Of a stretch of DNA of 64,000 bases, positions 38,710-47,748 are shown piece by piece. Made by a program: the position numbers and the translations under genes. The notes under the pieces are model-generated. The model saw nothing but the letters and a program-made list of their open reading frames with translations. It ran no database searches and was not told the DNA's origin. The DNA comes from Catenovulum sediminis. Lineage in GTDB: Bacteria; Pseudomonadota; Gammaproteobacteria; Enterobacterales; Alteromonadaceae. The stretch spans positions 868,001 to 932,000 of the forward strand of contig NZ_CP041660.1 of the NCBI RefSeq assembly GCF_007289895.1. The letters are read 5' to 3'. The first letter of the stretch is position 1. Every line of letters begins with the position of its first letter.

Positions 38710-38994
38710 TTAACAACTATACCAGGTTCGAACTTCTTTACTGATAACCCAATGACTCACATTACGTGAAAACGTTAAATAATGTTCACTTTCTAAATGC
38801 TGTTGAAAATCAACATCGCTGTTAAATTGCTCATATAAAAAAAACTGTGTTGGGTTTTCGTGACTTTGATTAACATCAAACTGATGACAGCCAGGCTCTT
38901 GGTGCAGCGATGTTTCCGCGTTTTCTAATACGGCATCTAAAAAAGTTAAAATATGCCCCGAATCAATGACGTACTCAACGGTTACTATATACAT
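38710..38994 (-). CDS. ABM-domain putative quinol monooxygenase (YgiN-like)
   Basis: The 94-residue protein is a dimeric alpha/beta-barrel half: MYIVTVEYVIDSGHILTFLD, then HQEPGCHQFDVNQSHENPTQ, FFLYEQFNSDVDFQQHLESE and HYLTF. This order (EPGC, DVxxSxENP, LYEQ, F..H..S.H) is that of the antibiotic-biosynthesis-monooxygenase superfamily, many of which are small stress or quinone-metabolism proteins. The start at 38994 has AAAGGGA upstream; the open frame reaches 39015 but that start has no ribosome site. Substrate unknown. Confidence 0.88.
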   Translation of the reverse strand: MYIVTVEYVIDSGHILTFLDAVLENAETSLHQEPGCHQFDVNQSHENPTQFFLYEQFNSDVDFQQHLESEHYLTFSRNVSHWVISKEVRTWYSC

Positions 38995-39090
38995 AGAGAT
39001 TCCCTTTACTGCCAAAAAATAGTTTATGCTGATAAGATCAGCTCTATTTAAGTTATAGCACTTTTCACTAAAGAAAGCAGGAAGATACCC

Positions 39091-40044
39091 ATGAATGTTA
39101 TTTTTGCAGACGCCGATACCCTGGGTGAAGTTGATTACACCTTACTTAAAAACCAATGTGATAATTTAACTTTGCTTTCTAAAAATGCGTTTTTAGCAGA
39201 TAAAAACGTTTATTTACAACAAGCAGATGTGATCATTAGTAACAAGGTGAATTTAAATGCCGAAGATTTTATAATCGCAAAAAAGCTAAAATTAATCTGT
39301 GTCGCCGCAACCGGCTACAACAATATTGAGATAGCCGCTTGTAAATCCGCTAATATTGCAGTTTACAATGTACAAGGTTATTCAACGGTCAGTGTGGCAC
39401 AACATGTATTCGCCATGCTGTTAAATTGGGCCAATCAAATTAGCCGTTACCATGCAGCCAGTATAGACGGACGCTGGGAAAATAGTCCCAATTTTAGTTT
39501 ATTAGACTATCCGATATTTGATTTACAAGATAAGAAACTTGGCATTATCGGTTTTGGTGCAACAGGTCAGGCGACCGCTCAATTAGCACAGGCGTTTGGC
39601 ATGCAGGTACTGATAGCAGAACGACCAAACCGTCAAACCATCCGAGCCGGCCGGATTGCATTTGACACTGTACTCCAGCAAGCCGATATTATTTCATTAC
39701 ATTGTCCACTGACAAACGACAATCAAAAAATGGTGAACAAAGATTTCTTAGCACAAATGCAACCCAGCGCGATTTTAATCAACGCCGCGCGAGGGGGATT
39801 AATTGATGAAGAAGCTTTGGCGCTGGCACTAAAAGAAAACCGTATACAAGCTGCGTTATTGGATGGATTATCAATCGAACCACCACCGAAAGGGCATGTT
39901 TTATTAGATAAAAGTTTGCACAATTTAATTTTGACACCACACACGGCTTGGTCCAGCCAGCAGGCCAGACAAAGGTTGGTGAACATCATCGCGCACAATA
40001 TCGAAAACTTTAAATTAGATAAATCAACAAACCGGATTGTTTAA
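39091..40044 (+). CDS. D-2-hydroxyacid dehydrogenase, NAD-dependent
   Basis: The 317-residue enzyme reduces 2-keto acids or oxidises D-2-hydroxyacids; glycerate/hydroxypyruvate is a likely substrate but is not proven. The nucleotide-binding motif is LGIIGFGATGQATAQLA. The catalytic Arg lies in INAARGGLIDE, the Glu in LSIEPPPKGH and the His in LTPHTAWSSQQARQRL. The N-terminal ATGYNNIEIAACKSANI is the substrate-facing loop. RBS AAGCAGGAAGA precedes the ATG. Phosphoglycerate dehydrogenase is less likely because no ACT domain is present. Confidence 0.92.
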   Translation: MNVIFADADTLGEVDYTLLKNQCDNLTLLSKNAFLADKNVYLQQADVIISNKVNLNAEDFIIAKKLKLICVAATGYNNIEIAACKSANIAVYNVQGYSTVSVAQHVFAMLLNWANQISRYHAASIDGRWENSPNFSLLDYPIFDLQDKKLGIIGFGATGQATAQLAQAFGMQVLIAERPNRQTIRAGRIAFDTVLQQADIISLHCPLTNDNQKMVNKDFLAQMQPSAILINAARGGLIDEEALALALKENRIQAALLDGLSIEPPPKGHVLLDKSLHNLILTPHTAWSSQQARQRLVNIIAHNIENFKLDKSTNRIV

Positions 40045-40071
40045 GCTAACAAAGCGTTATGACTAACTAAT

Positions 40072-40110
40072 AGCGAGATAAAAGCGAGATAAAAGCGAGA
40101 TAAAAGCGAA
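40072..40110. repeat. 11-bp tandem repeat (AGCGAGATAAA, 3.3 copies)
   Basis: Three exact copies plus a partial fourth lie between two converging genes. It is non-coding; a replication-slippage repeat. Confidence 0.7.
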
Positions 40111-40123
40111 GTACTAATAAGGG

Positions 40124-40154
40124 AAAAAACGGGGTAAATATCAACTTACCCCGT
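40124..40154 (-). terminator. tpx terminator
   Basis: On the minus strand ACGGGGTAA (40154-40146) pairs with TTACCCCGT (40137-40129) and a run of T follows. It lies 10 bases past the tpx stop. Confidence 0.88.
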
Positions 40155-40163
40155 ACTATTGAT

Positions 40164-40658
40164 TTATAGCGCAGCCAATGCTGCTTTGTAGTCTGGCTCA
40201 TCTGCCGTTTCGGCGACTTGTTCAGTGTATAAAACCTTGCCGTTTTCATCTGCCACGACAACACAGCGTGAATATAAACCGGCCAAAGGACCTGTTTTAA
40301 AGGTTAAGCCATAGTCTTCACCAAATGAAGAACGAAAACCTGAAGCACTTTCTACATTTTCAATACCTTCTGCGCCACAAAAACGTGCCAAAGCAAAAGG
40401 TAAATCTGCGGAAACACATAATACAGTTGTATTTTCAATCTCTGCTGCTTGTTGATTAAAAGTGCGAACAGACGTTGCACAAGTGCCCGTATCAACAGAC
40501 GGAAAAATATTTAATACGAGTTTTTTACCTTGGAAGTCACTTGCCGAAACTTCACTTAAATCAGTTTTAACCAGCTTAAAATCCGGTAGTTGAGAACCAA
40601 CCTCTGGTAATTGGCCAACAGTTTCTATTGCATTGCCTTTTAGTGTTACAGTTGCCAT
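40164..40658 (-). CDS. tpx: Thiol peroxidase Tpx
   Basis: Tpx reduces organic hydroperoxides in the periplasm or cytosol with thioredoxin. The 164-residue protein has the peroxidatic Cys60 in [16 protein letters not shown] and the resolving Cys94 in [14 protein letters not shown], matching Cys61 and Cys95 of E. coli. It also has GSQLPDF and the C-terminal [18 protein letters not shown] precedes the start. It is monocistronic with its own terminator. Confidence 0.97.
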   Translation of the reverse strand: MATVTLKGNAIETVGQLPEVGSQLPDFKLVKTDLSEVSASDFQGKKLVLNIFPSVDTGTCATSVRTFNQQAAEIENTTVLCVSADLPFALARFCGAEGIENVESASGFRSSFGEDYGLTFKTGPLAGLYSRCVVVADENGKVLYTEQVAETADEPDYKAALAAL

Positions 40659-40858
40659 TTTGAGCTCCTTTTATTGAGTTTCACGGTTTTGTATAACTCG
40701 CTTAACAGTATGTTTAGCTTTATTGGTAAATTACAAGGCTGTGTTAGAAAATATTTGTGAGATTAAAAGTCGTTTGCGGTTTAGATTGGATATTTTATTC
40801 GGCAAACGGTCGATATAATGATACAACAAATAAAAAGATAACAAGCAATAAAGCACAG

Positions 40859-41614
40859 ATGCCTTTACAACCCAGAACAGCCAAACACGCTCGGTTTATT
40901 AAAAATACACTACAAAAAATCAATACCGATGGTTCGGTGATATACGCGTGTGAATTTGACAAACAAGCTTATCGTGACGAATTGTTTACCCTGTTAAATG
41001 TCAACTTTCCCGACAGACAAAAAAAAGCAGTGGTTAAACGGCGCAGTGAGTTTTTAGCCGGCCGTTATATGGCTCAGTTGGCAATGCGAACTTTACAGCA
41101 AAAAGCACAATCCAGTTTCACTAATGGAATCGCTACTTTTGCGCAGCAACAAGTCCAAGTAGGCGACAATAGAGAACCTATTTGGCCTGAAGGGTTACAA
41201 GGTTCAATAAGCCACTCTGAAAATAAAGCGATATGTGTGGTAAAACCGGCCAGCCCATCCACATTTACCGGCTTAGATTTAGAACATTATGCTGCCAGCA
41301 GCACAGCTAACGAACTGGCTAAATTTGTGATGTCAGATACCGAAATCGCTTTAATCGAAAAATTACCACTGCCTAAACACATTGCATTTACCTTGGTATT
41401 TTCAGCGAAAGAGAGTTTGTACAAAGCACTGTACCCATATATTCAGCAATTTTTCGGTTTTGATTGCGCAAATCTATTGTCCGTTGATATGCACAATCAA
41501 ACCTTATGCCTTGAGCTTAATCACCCAAAGTTAGCCACCCTAAAATTCGACAATTGCTTTACATGCCAATTTAGCTTTTGGCAAGATTGTTTGCTAACTC
41601 AACTAACGGGTTAA
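40859..41614 (+). CDS. 4'-phosphopantetheinyl transferase, EntD type
   Basis: This enzyme moves the phosphopantetheine arm of CoA onto carrier proteins. The motifs are KRRSEFLAGRYMAQLA, WPEGLQGSISHSENKA, the magnesium-binding GLDLEHY and FSAKESLYKALYP. It is about 250 residues with the ATG at 40859; the frame is open to a GTG at 40757, but the extra 34 residues look unconserved and neither start has a strong ribosome site. It converges on, and overlaps by 44 bases, the oxygenase gene of the NRPS operon. Its natural clients are the two carrier domains of the synthetase next door, although it could serve others. Confidence 0.9.
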   Translation: MPLQPRTAKHARFIKNTLQKINTDGSVIYACEFDKQAYRDELFTLLNVNFPDRQKKAVVKRRSEFLAGRYMAQLAMRTLQQKAQSSFTNGIATFAQQQVQVGDNREPIWPEGLQGSISHSENKAICVVKPASPSTFTGLDLEHYAASSTANELAKFVMSDTEIALIEKLPLPKHIAFTLVFSAKESLYKALYPYIQQFFGFDCANLLSVDMHNQTLCLELNHPKLATLKFDNCFTCQFSFWQDCLLTQLTG

Positions 41615-42362
41615 AATCTCGCCCACACAAAAACTCTGGCCGCCCCTCTTCTGCTGCGATCTGCGGCTGATTGGTGCATGGGTTGTAAGTAATAATCATC
41701 AACTCTCGGTTAAAAGGTGACAGATTACTGGACGAGCAATGTGCTAATTGCGGATCAAACAAAAATATATCACCTGCTTTACCGGTAATGTACTGAGTTC
41801 CGTGTGTATCGATTAGTTCAGCAACCGTATATTCATCCAGTTGGTATGACAAATCACTTGAAACATCGCTCATCCAATTATCTTTTCGGTTAATTTTCTG
41901 GCACAAATTGCCGTTTTTATGGCTATTTGGGATCACACAAAGTGGCCCATGCAGAATTTCGACATCACTTAATAACAGCGCAATATTAACCATGTTTGAC
42001 TGCGCAATACCATCTTCGTTTTGCCAGAAAACAAAATCCTGATGCCATGGCCAGGACGCCCCTTTCATTTTAGATTTAACGTTGATTTTAAATTGATGGA
42101 TATAAAATGGTTCAGCAATCAATTCCTGCGCCAATACAATAAAACGCGGATCTTTAACTAATTCAGCAAAAAACGTATCGTACAAATGTGCACCATGTAA
42201 ACCGCGTAACGTCTGGCCATCGTTTTCTTTGACAATCCCTGGGTTATCATACGCTTGTCCATAAAGCATAATTTTTTGTTTAATTTCTTTCACTTCCTGC
42301 TGATTAAAAGCCTGTCGGTGAAAAGCGTAACCCTGGCTACGATATTGCGATATTTGTTCCAC
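41571..42362 (-). CDS. Phytanoyl-CoA dioxygenase family Fe(II)/2-oxoglutarate oxygenase
   Basis: The 263-residue protein has the PhyH iron-binding set: WPWHQDFVFW supplies His and Asp, and LAHCSSSNLSPFNRELMIIT supplies the distal His and the 2-oxoglutarate-binding Arg. The relatives include ectoine hydroxylase, and in biosynthetic clusters such enzymes hydroxylate amino acids or peptides. It is the last gene of the minus-strand NRPS operon, 31 bases after the synthetase, so a tailoring hydroxylase is the best guess. Substrate unknown. Confidence 0.9.
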   Translation of the reverse strand: MEQISQYRSQGYAFHRQAFNQQEVKEIKQKIMLYGQAYDNPGIVKENDGQTLRGLHGAHLYDTFFAELVKDPRFIVLAQELIAEPFYIHQFKINVKSKMKGASWPWHQDFVFWQNEDGIAQSNMVNIALLLSDVEILHGPLCVIPNSHKNGNLCQKINRKDNWMSDVSSDLSYQLDEYTVAELIDTHGTQYITGKAGDIFLFDPQLAHCSSSNLSPFNRELMIITYNPCTNQPQIAAEEGRPEFLCGRDFNPLVELANNLAKS

Positions 42363-42393
42363 GAGTGTGTCCTTTATTGTGCATAGCGATTTA

Positions 42394-45300
42394 TTATTCT
42401 TGATTTAAAAGGGCCAAATCATCTTCCGAAAGAAAGTCAAAGGCTGTATTTTCTGCCGCGTCTGTTGTGGCGGCCTGTTGCGTTACCAACAACACCAACT
42501 CTGAAAATGTAGGTGCATCAAAAATATCTTTTACGGCCAGCTGTACGCCTTGATTTTGCAATTGCGCAACCAGTTGAACTGATAATATTGAGTCCCCGCC
42601 TAACTCAAAAAAGTTATCGCTCATACTGACCTTTTGCTTTTTTAATACGTCTTCAATACAGGAGATTAGAATCGTTTCAACCGGTGTTTTTGGCGCAACA
42701 AAATCCACATTGGGTTTTGCCTCCGTAACTCTGATCTGAGCCAGTTTATTGCGGTCGATTTTGCCGTTTGGTAAGGTGGCAAAAACATCAACAAAAATAA
42801 CTTGATGCGGCACCATAACAGATGGCAATTTGGCTTTAACGATATTACGACATTGCTCTGGTGTAGGTGGATTAAGTGCAGCTGACTGCACATAAGCAAC
42901 TAATCTATCTTGCTTAAACAATACACACACTTTATCTAACGCAGGATGTTCGCTCAGGACTGATTCAATTTCAGCTAGCTCAATTCTGACACCATTAATC
43001 TTCACCTGCTCATCCGCACGGCCGCAATATATAAGCTCAGCTTGTTGATTCCACTTAGCATAATCACCGGTGCGATAAAATAACGTGCTTGCTTGGGGTA
43101 ACTGTACAAACTTCCCTTGATTTGTCAGTGATTGCATATAACCTTCGGCCAAACATCGCCCGGTAATAAAAATCTCACCAACGGCTCCTGGCATAGTGCG
43201 ACTAAACTGATTTTCAGCTTGTTCAGTTAACAAAACTAACTGACAATTTTGGATAGGTCGCCCAATTGGAAATGCTTGGGCTAACTGATTTTCATCTTGC
43301 GCCCGGCTCACTGCTTGCTGCGCGCTGAGTAAATGCGCGGCTGAGATATCAGTACATTCTGTCGGACCGTATATATTCGCTATCGACGCATTAAACGCAG
43401 AACTCAGTATCCAGTCTTTAAAGTGTGCAAATTCTAACCTTTCACCGCCAAATGCAACAAACTGGAAACTCGCTAGCGCGCTGTAATCTTGCGACTTTGC
43501 TAAACTAACCAATGCAGAAAAAACGCTGGGGATACAATTTGTGGTTGTCACTTTGTAGCGCTTAATTAACGCTAAAACGCACTCGGCATCAAAACTCGGT
43601 TGATTGACAAGCACTAACTGCGCACCTGCCATTAAGGGTACAAAATAGTTTTTAATACTGGCATCAAAACCAAACGGTATCAGTTGCAGCGCTACGCTGT
43701 CTGCGGTGGTTTTAGAAAAATCAAGATACCAGTTACACAGGTTGTTAAGCGCAGCATAACTGACCTTAACACCTTTAGCCTGACCGGTAGAACCCGATGT
43801 ATATAAGATATAAGCCAATGATTCGGCTGCAATCTTAACAGCTGGGTTTTCTCCCGACTGGACAGACAAAAGTTCAGAAAATTCTTGCAGGTTTAGCATA
43901 GTCCCTAAGAAATCATCAGCCAAAACAGGCAATGTTTCACTGTCACCCAGTAGAAAGCTGGCTTCGCTATCTGCGAGCATAAAACTAAGTCGTTCAGGCG
44001 GATATCCGGGGTCTAGCGGTACAAATGTCGCGCCAATTTTGCCGATTGCACATAAGGCGACCAATAGCTCATCCGACTGAGCAAGTGAAATCCCCACAAC
44101 TGAATTTTGCACACCAACCGCCAGCAGTAAATGCGCTAACTGATTGGCCCGTTGATTAATCTCAGCATAGCTAAATTGATGATGCTCGGTAATACAAGCA
44201 ATTTTATCGGGTGTTTCATCTGCAAAGTGCGCTAATCCATCGGTAAAATGCTGAGTCACTTCAACTTTTTGCCCCGTACTATATTGCTCTAAAATCTGCT
44301 GCTGATTTGGCGTCAGGTATTCGACCTGACTTAAGCACTTGTCGCTATGAACAAGTAGTTGATTCAGAATATGCAGGTAACTATCTGCAAGTTGTCCAAC
44401 CGTAGAAGGCGCAAATAAAGCACCATCGAAGTGACAATTTAACTGCGCTGAACCATCTAACTCAAAATCAACTGCAAAAGTTAGATCATACTGGGCATGC
44501 TGCACAGGCAAGGCCTGTTGTTCAATTTTAACGTCTGCCAATTGAAGCGCTTTTAAGGGTGACGGATTTAATAAAAATTTCACTTGGAAAACCGGTGATC
44601 GACTTAAATCCCCCGCTTTATCAACCAACTCGACCACCTGCTCAAACGGCAAAAATTGATGCACCTGAGCGGCGGATACCGTGTTTTGGCACTTGGCGAC
44701 AACCTCTTGCATTGTGTCATCCAAAGTTAACTCAGTACGCAGGGCGATTTGATTGACAAAAAAACCAAAAACCTGCTGTAAGCTCGCGTTTTCGCGGTTG
44801 ATTACATCTGTACCAATCACCACATCCAGTTGCCCGCTGATACGGCTTAACAAAATTTGATAAACCGCACAATAGGCAGCAAAAACAGTCACATTTTGCG
44901 ATTTTGCAAATGCTTCAAGCTGGGGATGTAAGCCGGTTATCGTACGACTAACTTTGCCACCTCGGTATGATTTTTCTTTTGTCGGCGAATAATCAAACGG
45001 CAGCGCCAGAGTTGCCGGCATTGGCGATAATGTTTGCTGCCAAAAATTGCTTAGATTTTGCTGCTTTTCAGCGCTTAATTGTTTTTCCTGCCAAACCGCA
45101 TAATCCAAGTAGTTAATATCAATCTGTGCTAATTCAGCCACTTCTGCATTTCTAATACGGTGGTAATAATCACTCAAATCCTCTAAAAATATCTTAAATG
45201 ACCAAGCATCTGCCACGATATGGTGAACACAAAAGAAAAAATGACTTTGCTGTTCAGTCTCGTTTACAAGGTGCGCCTGATAGACGGGTTGAGACAACAA

Positions 45301-47748
45301 ATCAAAATGGCAATTTTCATATTGCTGCTTTAACTCCGCCAGTTGCCTTGCTATTTGATTTTCATCTTGTCCCGTCAAGTCAATTTTTTGTAAATCTTGT
45401 TCAGGATACATAGCAAAACGCATTACAATTTCATCGCCTTGCTGACAGAAACCTGCTGTTAATACTGGGTGGCGTTTTAAACAAGCATGCCAGGCAGTCG
45501 TAAAAGCCGATTGCTCAAAGTCACCACTGAATTTCAGCTGGACAGAAATATTCAGCATCCGACTATCTGGCACAACCTGTTGTAAAAACCAAAGCCTGTT
45601 TTGCGCAGCAGATAGTTTGCCTTGCTGTAATCCCAACGCGGTAATCTGTGAGTGTGTGTTTTCTGAACTGGTTTGGATCAACAATAATTGCTGGGCTAGG
45701 GTTAAATTGGCATACAAAGCTGACTCGTCGAGATGCACGGAAAATTCACGTTCAATCTCAGCCGCCAGCGTCATTAACTTAATTGAATCGCCACCCAATG
45801 CGGTAAATGGAATATCAAGATTGTCAAGCTCATCCAGAGTGCAAGATAATAATCGCATCCAAATCTTTTTTAACTGCAAGCTGATTGTACTACCTGAGCC
45901 CGCTAGATTTTGTTGAGTCTCTGACAGCTCAATGTTCGTACTGATGCCTGTCATATCAGCTGATTGCGCCATTAGCTTGGGTAAATCACTGCGCGCATAA
46001 ATATTAAGTTCAGATTGCTGAAGTAAATGAGCTGTTGCGGCTCGTTGTACCTTGCCACTGGAAGTTTTGGGCAATTGTCCAGGCGCTAAAAACAACACAT
46101 GCTCAATGGTAATTTCAAGCTCTTGCGCAATACGTGCCCGTATTGCTTTGGCAACCGTTTCCACTTTTGCTATATCTTTAAAACTTCTTAAGCGACTTCT
46201 TTTAACTTCAACGGCCACCGCCAGATGGCTGTGGTTTTGATGTAAATCGTTTTGATGTAAATTGTCCTGTTGCAAGTTGTGTTGTGGCAAACTAAAAGCC
46301 GCGCACGACAAACGTTCTAACTCGTCACTACAATCAATTACCAGCCACTCAATATCTTGCGGATAGATATTTTGTCCGTTAACGATAATCAGATCTTTAC
46401 AACGTCCTACGATAAACAGCTCCTGATTCAAAACAAAACCCAGATCGCCTGTTTTTAAAAATACTGATTGGCTATCGCTGTTGTTTAAGCGATTATTAAA
46501 AGTCTGCTGGCTTTGCTGCACATTTTGCCAATAACCCGATGCAACACTCGGCCCATTAAACCAAATTTCGCCAATATGCCCTTCTGCGCACTCAGTCTGT
46601 GATTCTCTATCCACTATTTTTATTGCATGCTCTGAAGGGGTCCGACCACAAGAAAGCAATGCAGAAGTGTTGTGCGCTAGGTGTTCGGATGATTGAATAT
46701 GGATGCTGATCGCTCGCCCTTGATTAAGCGCCTGACGATCAAAATATCTAACCGAGCTCTGCTGATAAAAACGACCGCAAATAAATACCGTCGCTTCGGC
46801 CATCCCATAACTCGGGAAAAATGCAGCTTTGTCAAAATCAGCGGGTTTACACAAATTGCTAAATGCAGTTAACGTATCGGCATTGATAGGTTCAGCAGCG
46901 TTAAATGCAACGCGCCAACTGGAGAGATTTAATTGTGCCAATTGTGATTGATTCAACTTTTGTACACAGTGATCAAACGCAAAGTTAGGACCACCACAAA
47001 TACTGCCGTTAAATTTATCAATGGCTGACAACCAAAATAGCGGCTCTCGGATAAATTGCGCAGGTGCCATTAGCACCGAATGACTGCCCAGATAAACGGG
47101 TAATAATACCGTGTTAATTAAGCCTAAATCATGAAATACCGGTAACCAATTAACAAATACATCTTTCGTATTAGCTCCTGTCGCTTCAACTAAAGCGTCC
47201 AAATTAGCAACAATGTTATTGTGTGTTACGACAACCCCTTTGGGAGCGCCGGTAGAACCTGAGGTATACTGCAAAAATGCAATATCTGAAAACGCCCCCT
47301 TTTCGACTACCTGCTCATCACTGGCTGGTGGCTGTAGATTTAAAATAGTGGCCTGCGGCGCACCATCAGCAAGCGATTTTGCAACTGCATTGTGCGCGGC
47401 CGTATCGGTCAAAATAACCTGCGCTCCAGATGACTGCAGCACTGCTGATATGCGCGCTTGTTTTTGATTGGCGCGCGGTGGGTATAAAGGGATCGCGACA
47501 ACCCCTGCGATTAAACAAGCATAAAATGTTTCAACAAACTGTAAGCCGGGTGCAAAACACAAAAGGACAGCTTGATTTGGCTGGATATGTTGTTTTAATT
47601 GTCGAGCAATTTTTTGGCTACGATCATAAAGATTTGCATAGCTTAATGTTTGCGAAGTGCCGTTTGCCAGTAAAAATGTAAATGCATTGGCATTGGGTGT
47701 TTTCTTCGCCCAGTTCGCTAAACTGTCGATAATATTATTAGCTTGCAT
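42394..47748 (-). CDS. FAAL-PCP-C-A-PCP hybrid synthetase (lipo-NRPS)
   Basis: The 1784-residue enzyme starts with a fatty acyl-AMP ligase (about 1-575; LYPPRANQKQARI, LQYTSGSTGAPKG, WLPVFHDLGLI, GGPNFAFDHC). A carrier domain follows with its pantetheine serine in ALGGDSIKL near residue 650. The condensation domain (about 705-1130) carries HHIVADAWS near 842: the catalytic His-His and Asp are kept, but the usual Gly after Asp is Ala. The adenylation domain (about 1160-1690) has ILYTSGSTGQAKG, IYGPTECTD, TGDYAKW and NGKIDRNKL. The last carrier has ELGGDSILS near 1715. There is no thioesterase or reductase domain. A fatty acid is joined to one amino acid and the product must be released or passed on by a separate enzyme. 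It overlaps the MBL gene by 11 bases. Confidence 0.94.
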   Translation of the reverse strand: MQANNIIDSLANWAKKTPNANAFTFLLANGTSQTLSYANLYDRSQKIARQLKQHIQPNQAVLLCFAPGLQFVETFYACLIAGVVAIPLYPPRANQKQARISAVLQSSGAQVILTDTAAHNAVAKSLADGAPQATILNLQPPASDEQVVEKGAFSDIAFLQYTSGSTGAPKGVVVTHNNIVANLDALVEATGANTKDVFVNWLPVFHDLGLINTVLLPVYLGSHSVLMAPAQFIREPLFWLSAIDKFNGSICGGPNFAFDHCVQKLNQSQLAQLNLSSWRVAFNAAEPINADTLTAFSNLCKPADFDKAAFFPSYGMAEATVFICGRFYQQSSVRYFDRQALNQGRAISIHIQSSEHLAHNTSALLSCGRTPSEHAIKIVDRESQTECAEGHIGEIWFNGPSVASGYWQNVQQSQQTFNNRLNNSDSQSVFLKTGDLGFVLNQELFIVGRCKDLIIVNGQNIYPQDIEWLVIDCSDELERLSCAAFSLPQHNLQQDNLHQNDLHQNHSHLAVAVEVKRSRLRSFKDIAKVETVAKAIRARIAQELEITIEHVLFLAPGQLPKTSSGKVQRAATAHLLQQSELNIYARSDLPKLMAQSADMTGISTNIELSETQQNLAGSGSTISLQLKKIWMRLLSCTLDELDNLDIPFTALGGDSIKLMTLAAEIEREFSVHLDESALYANLTLAQQLLLIQTSSENTHSQITALGLQQGKLSAAQNRLWFLQQVVPDSRMLNISVQLKFSGDFEQSAFTTAWHACLKRHPVLTAGFCQQGDEIVMRFAMYPEQDLQKIDLTGQDENQIARQLAELKQQYENCHFDLLSQPVYQAHLVNETEQQSHFFFCVHHIVADAWSFKIFLEDLSDYYHRIRNAEVAELAQIDINYLDYAVWQEKQLSAEKQQNLSNFWQQTLSPMPATLALPFDYSPTKEKSYRGGKVSRTITGLHPQLEAFAKSQNVTVFAAYCAVYQILLSRISGQLDVVIGTDVINRENASLQQVFGFFVNQIALRTELTLDDTMQEVVAKCQNTVSAAQVHQFLPFEQVVELVDKAGDLSRSPVFQVKFLLNPSPLKALQLADVKIEQQALPVQHAQYDLTFAVDFELDGSAQLNCHFDGALFAPSTVGQLADSYLHILNQLLVHSDKCLSQVEYLTPNQQQILEQYSTGQKVEVTQHFTDGLAHFADETPDKIACITEHHQFSYAEINQRANQLAHLLLAVGVQNSVVGISLAQSDELLVALCAIGKIGATFVPLDPGYPPERLSFMLADSEASFLLGDSETLPVLADDFLGTMLNLQEFSELLSVQSGENPAVKIAAESLAYILYTSGSTGQAKGVKVSYAALNNLCNWYLDFSKTTADSVALQLIPFGFDASIKNYFVPLMAGAQLVLVNQPSFDAECVLALIKRYKVTTTNCIPSVFSALVSLAKSQDYSALASFQFVAFGGERLEFAHFKDWILSSAFNASIANIYGPTECTDISAAHLLSAQQAVSRAQDENQLAQAFPIGRPIQNCQLVLLTEQAENQFSRTMPGAVGEIFITGRCLAEGYMQSLTNQGKFVQLPQASTLFYRTGDYAKWNQQAELIYCGRADEQVKINGVRIELAEIESVLSEHPALDKVCVLFKQDRLVAYVQSAALNPPTPEQCRNIVKAKLPSVMVPHQVIFVDVFATLPNGKIDRNKLAQIRVTEAKPNVDFVAPKTPVETILISCIEDVLKKQKVSMSDNFFELGGDSILSVQLVAQLQNQGVQLAVKDIFDAPTFSELVLLVTQQAATTDAAENTAFDFLSEDDLALLNQE

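Noticed and set aside
43370-43760. Adenylation-domain specificity code read by eye (D-A-K-N-V-F-I-D-I-K)
   Set aside because: Manual alignment to GrsA is not reliable enough in the middle positions and no known code matched convincingly, so no amino acid is proposed.
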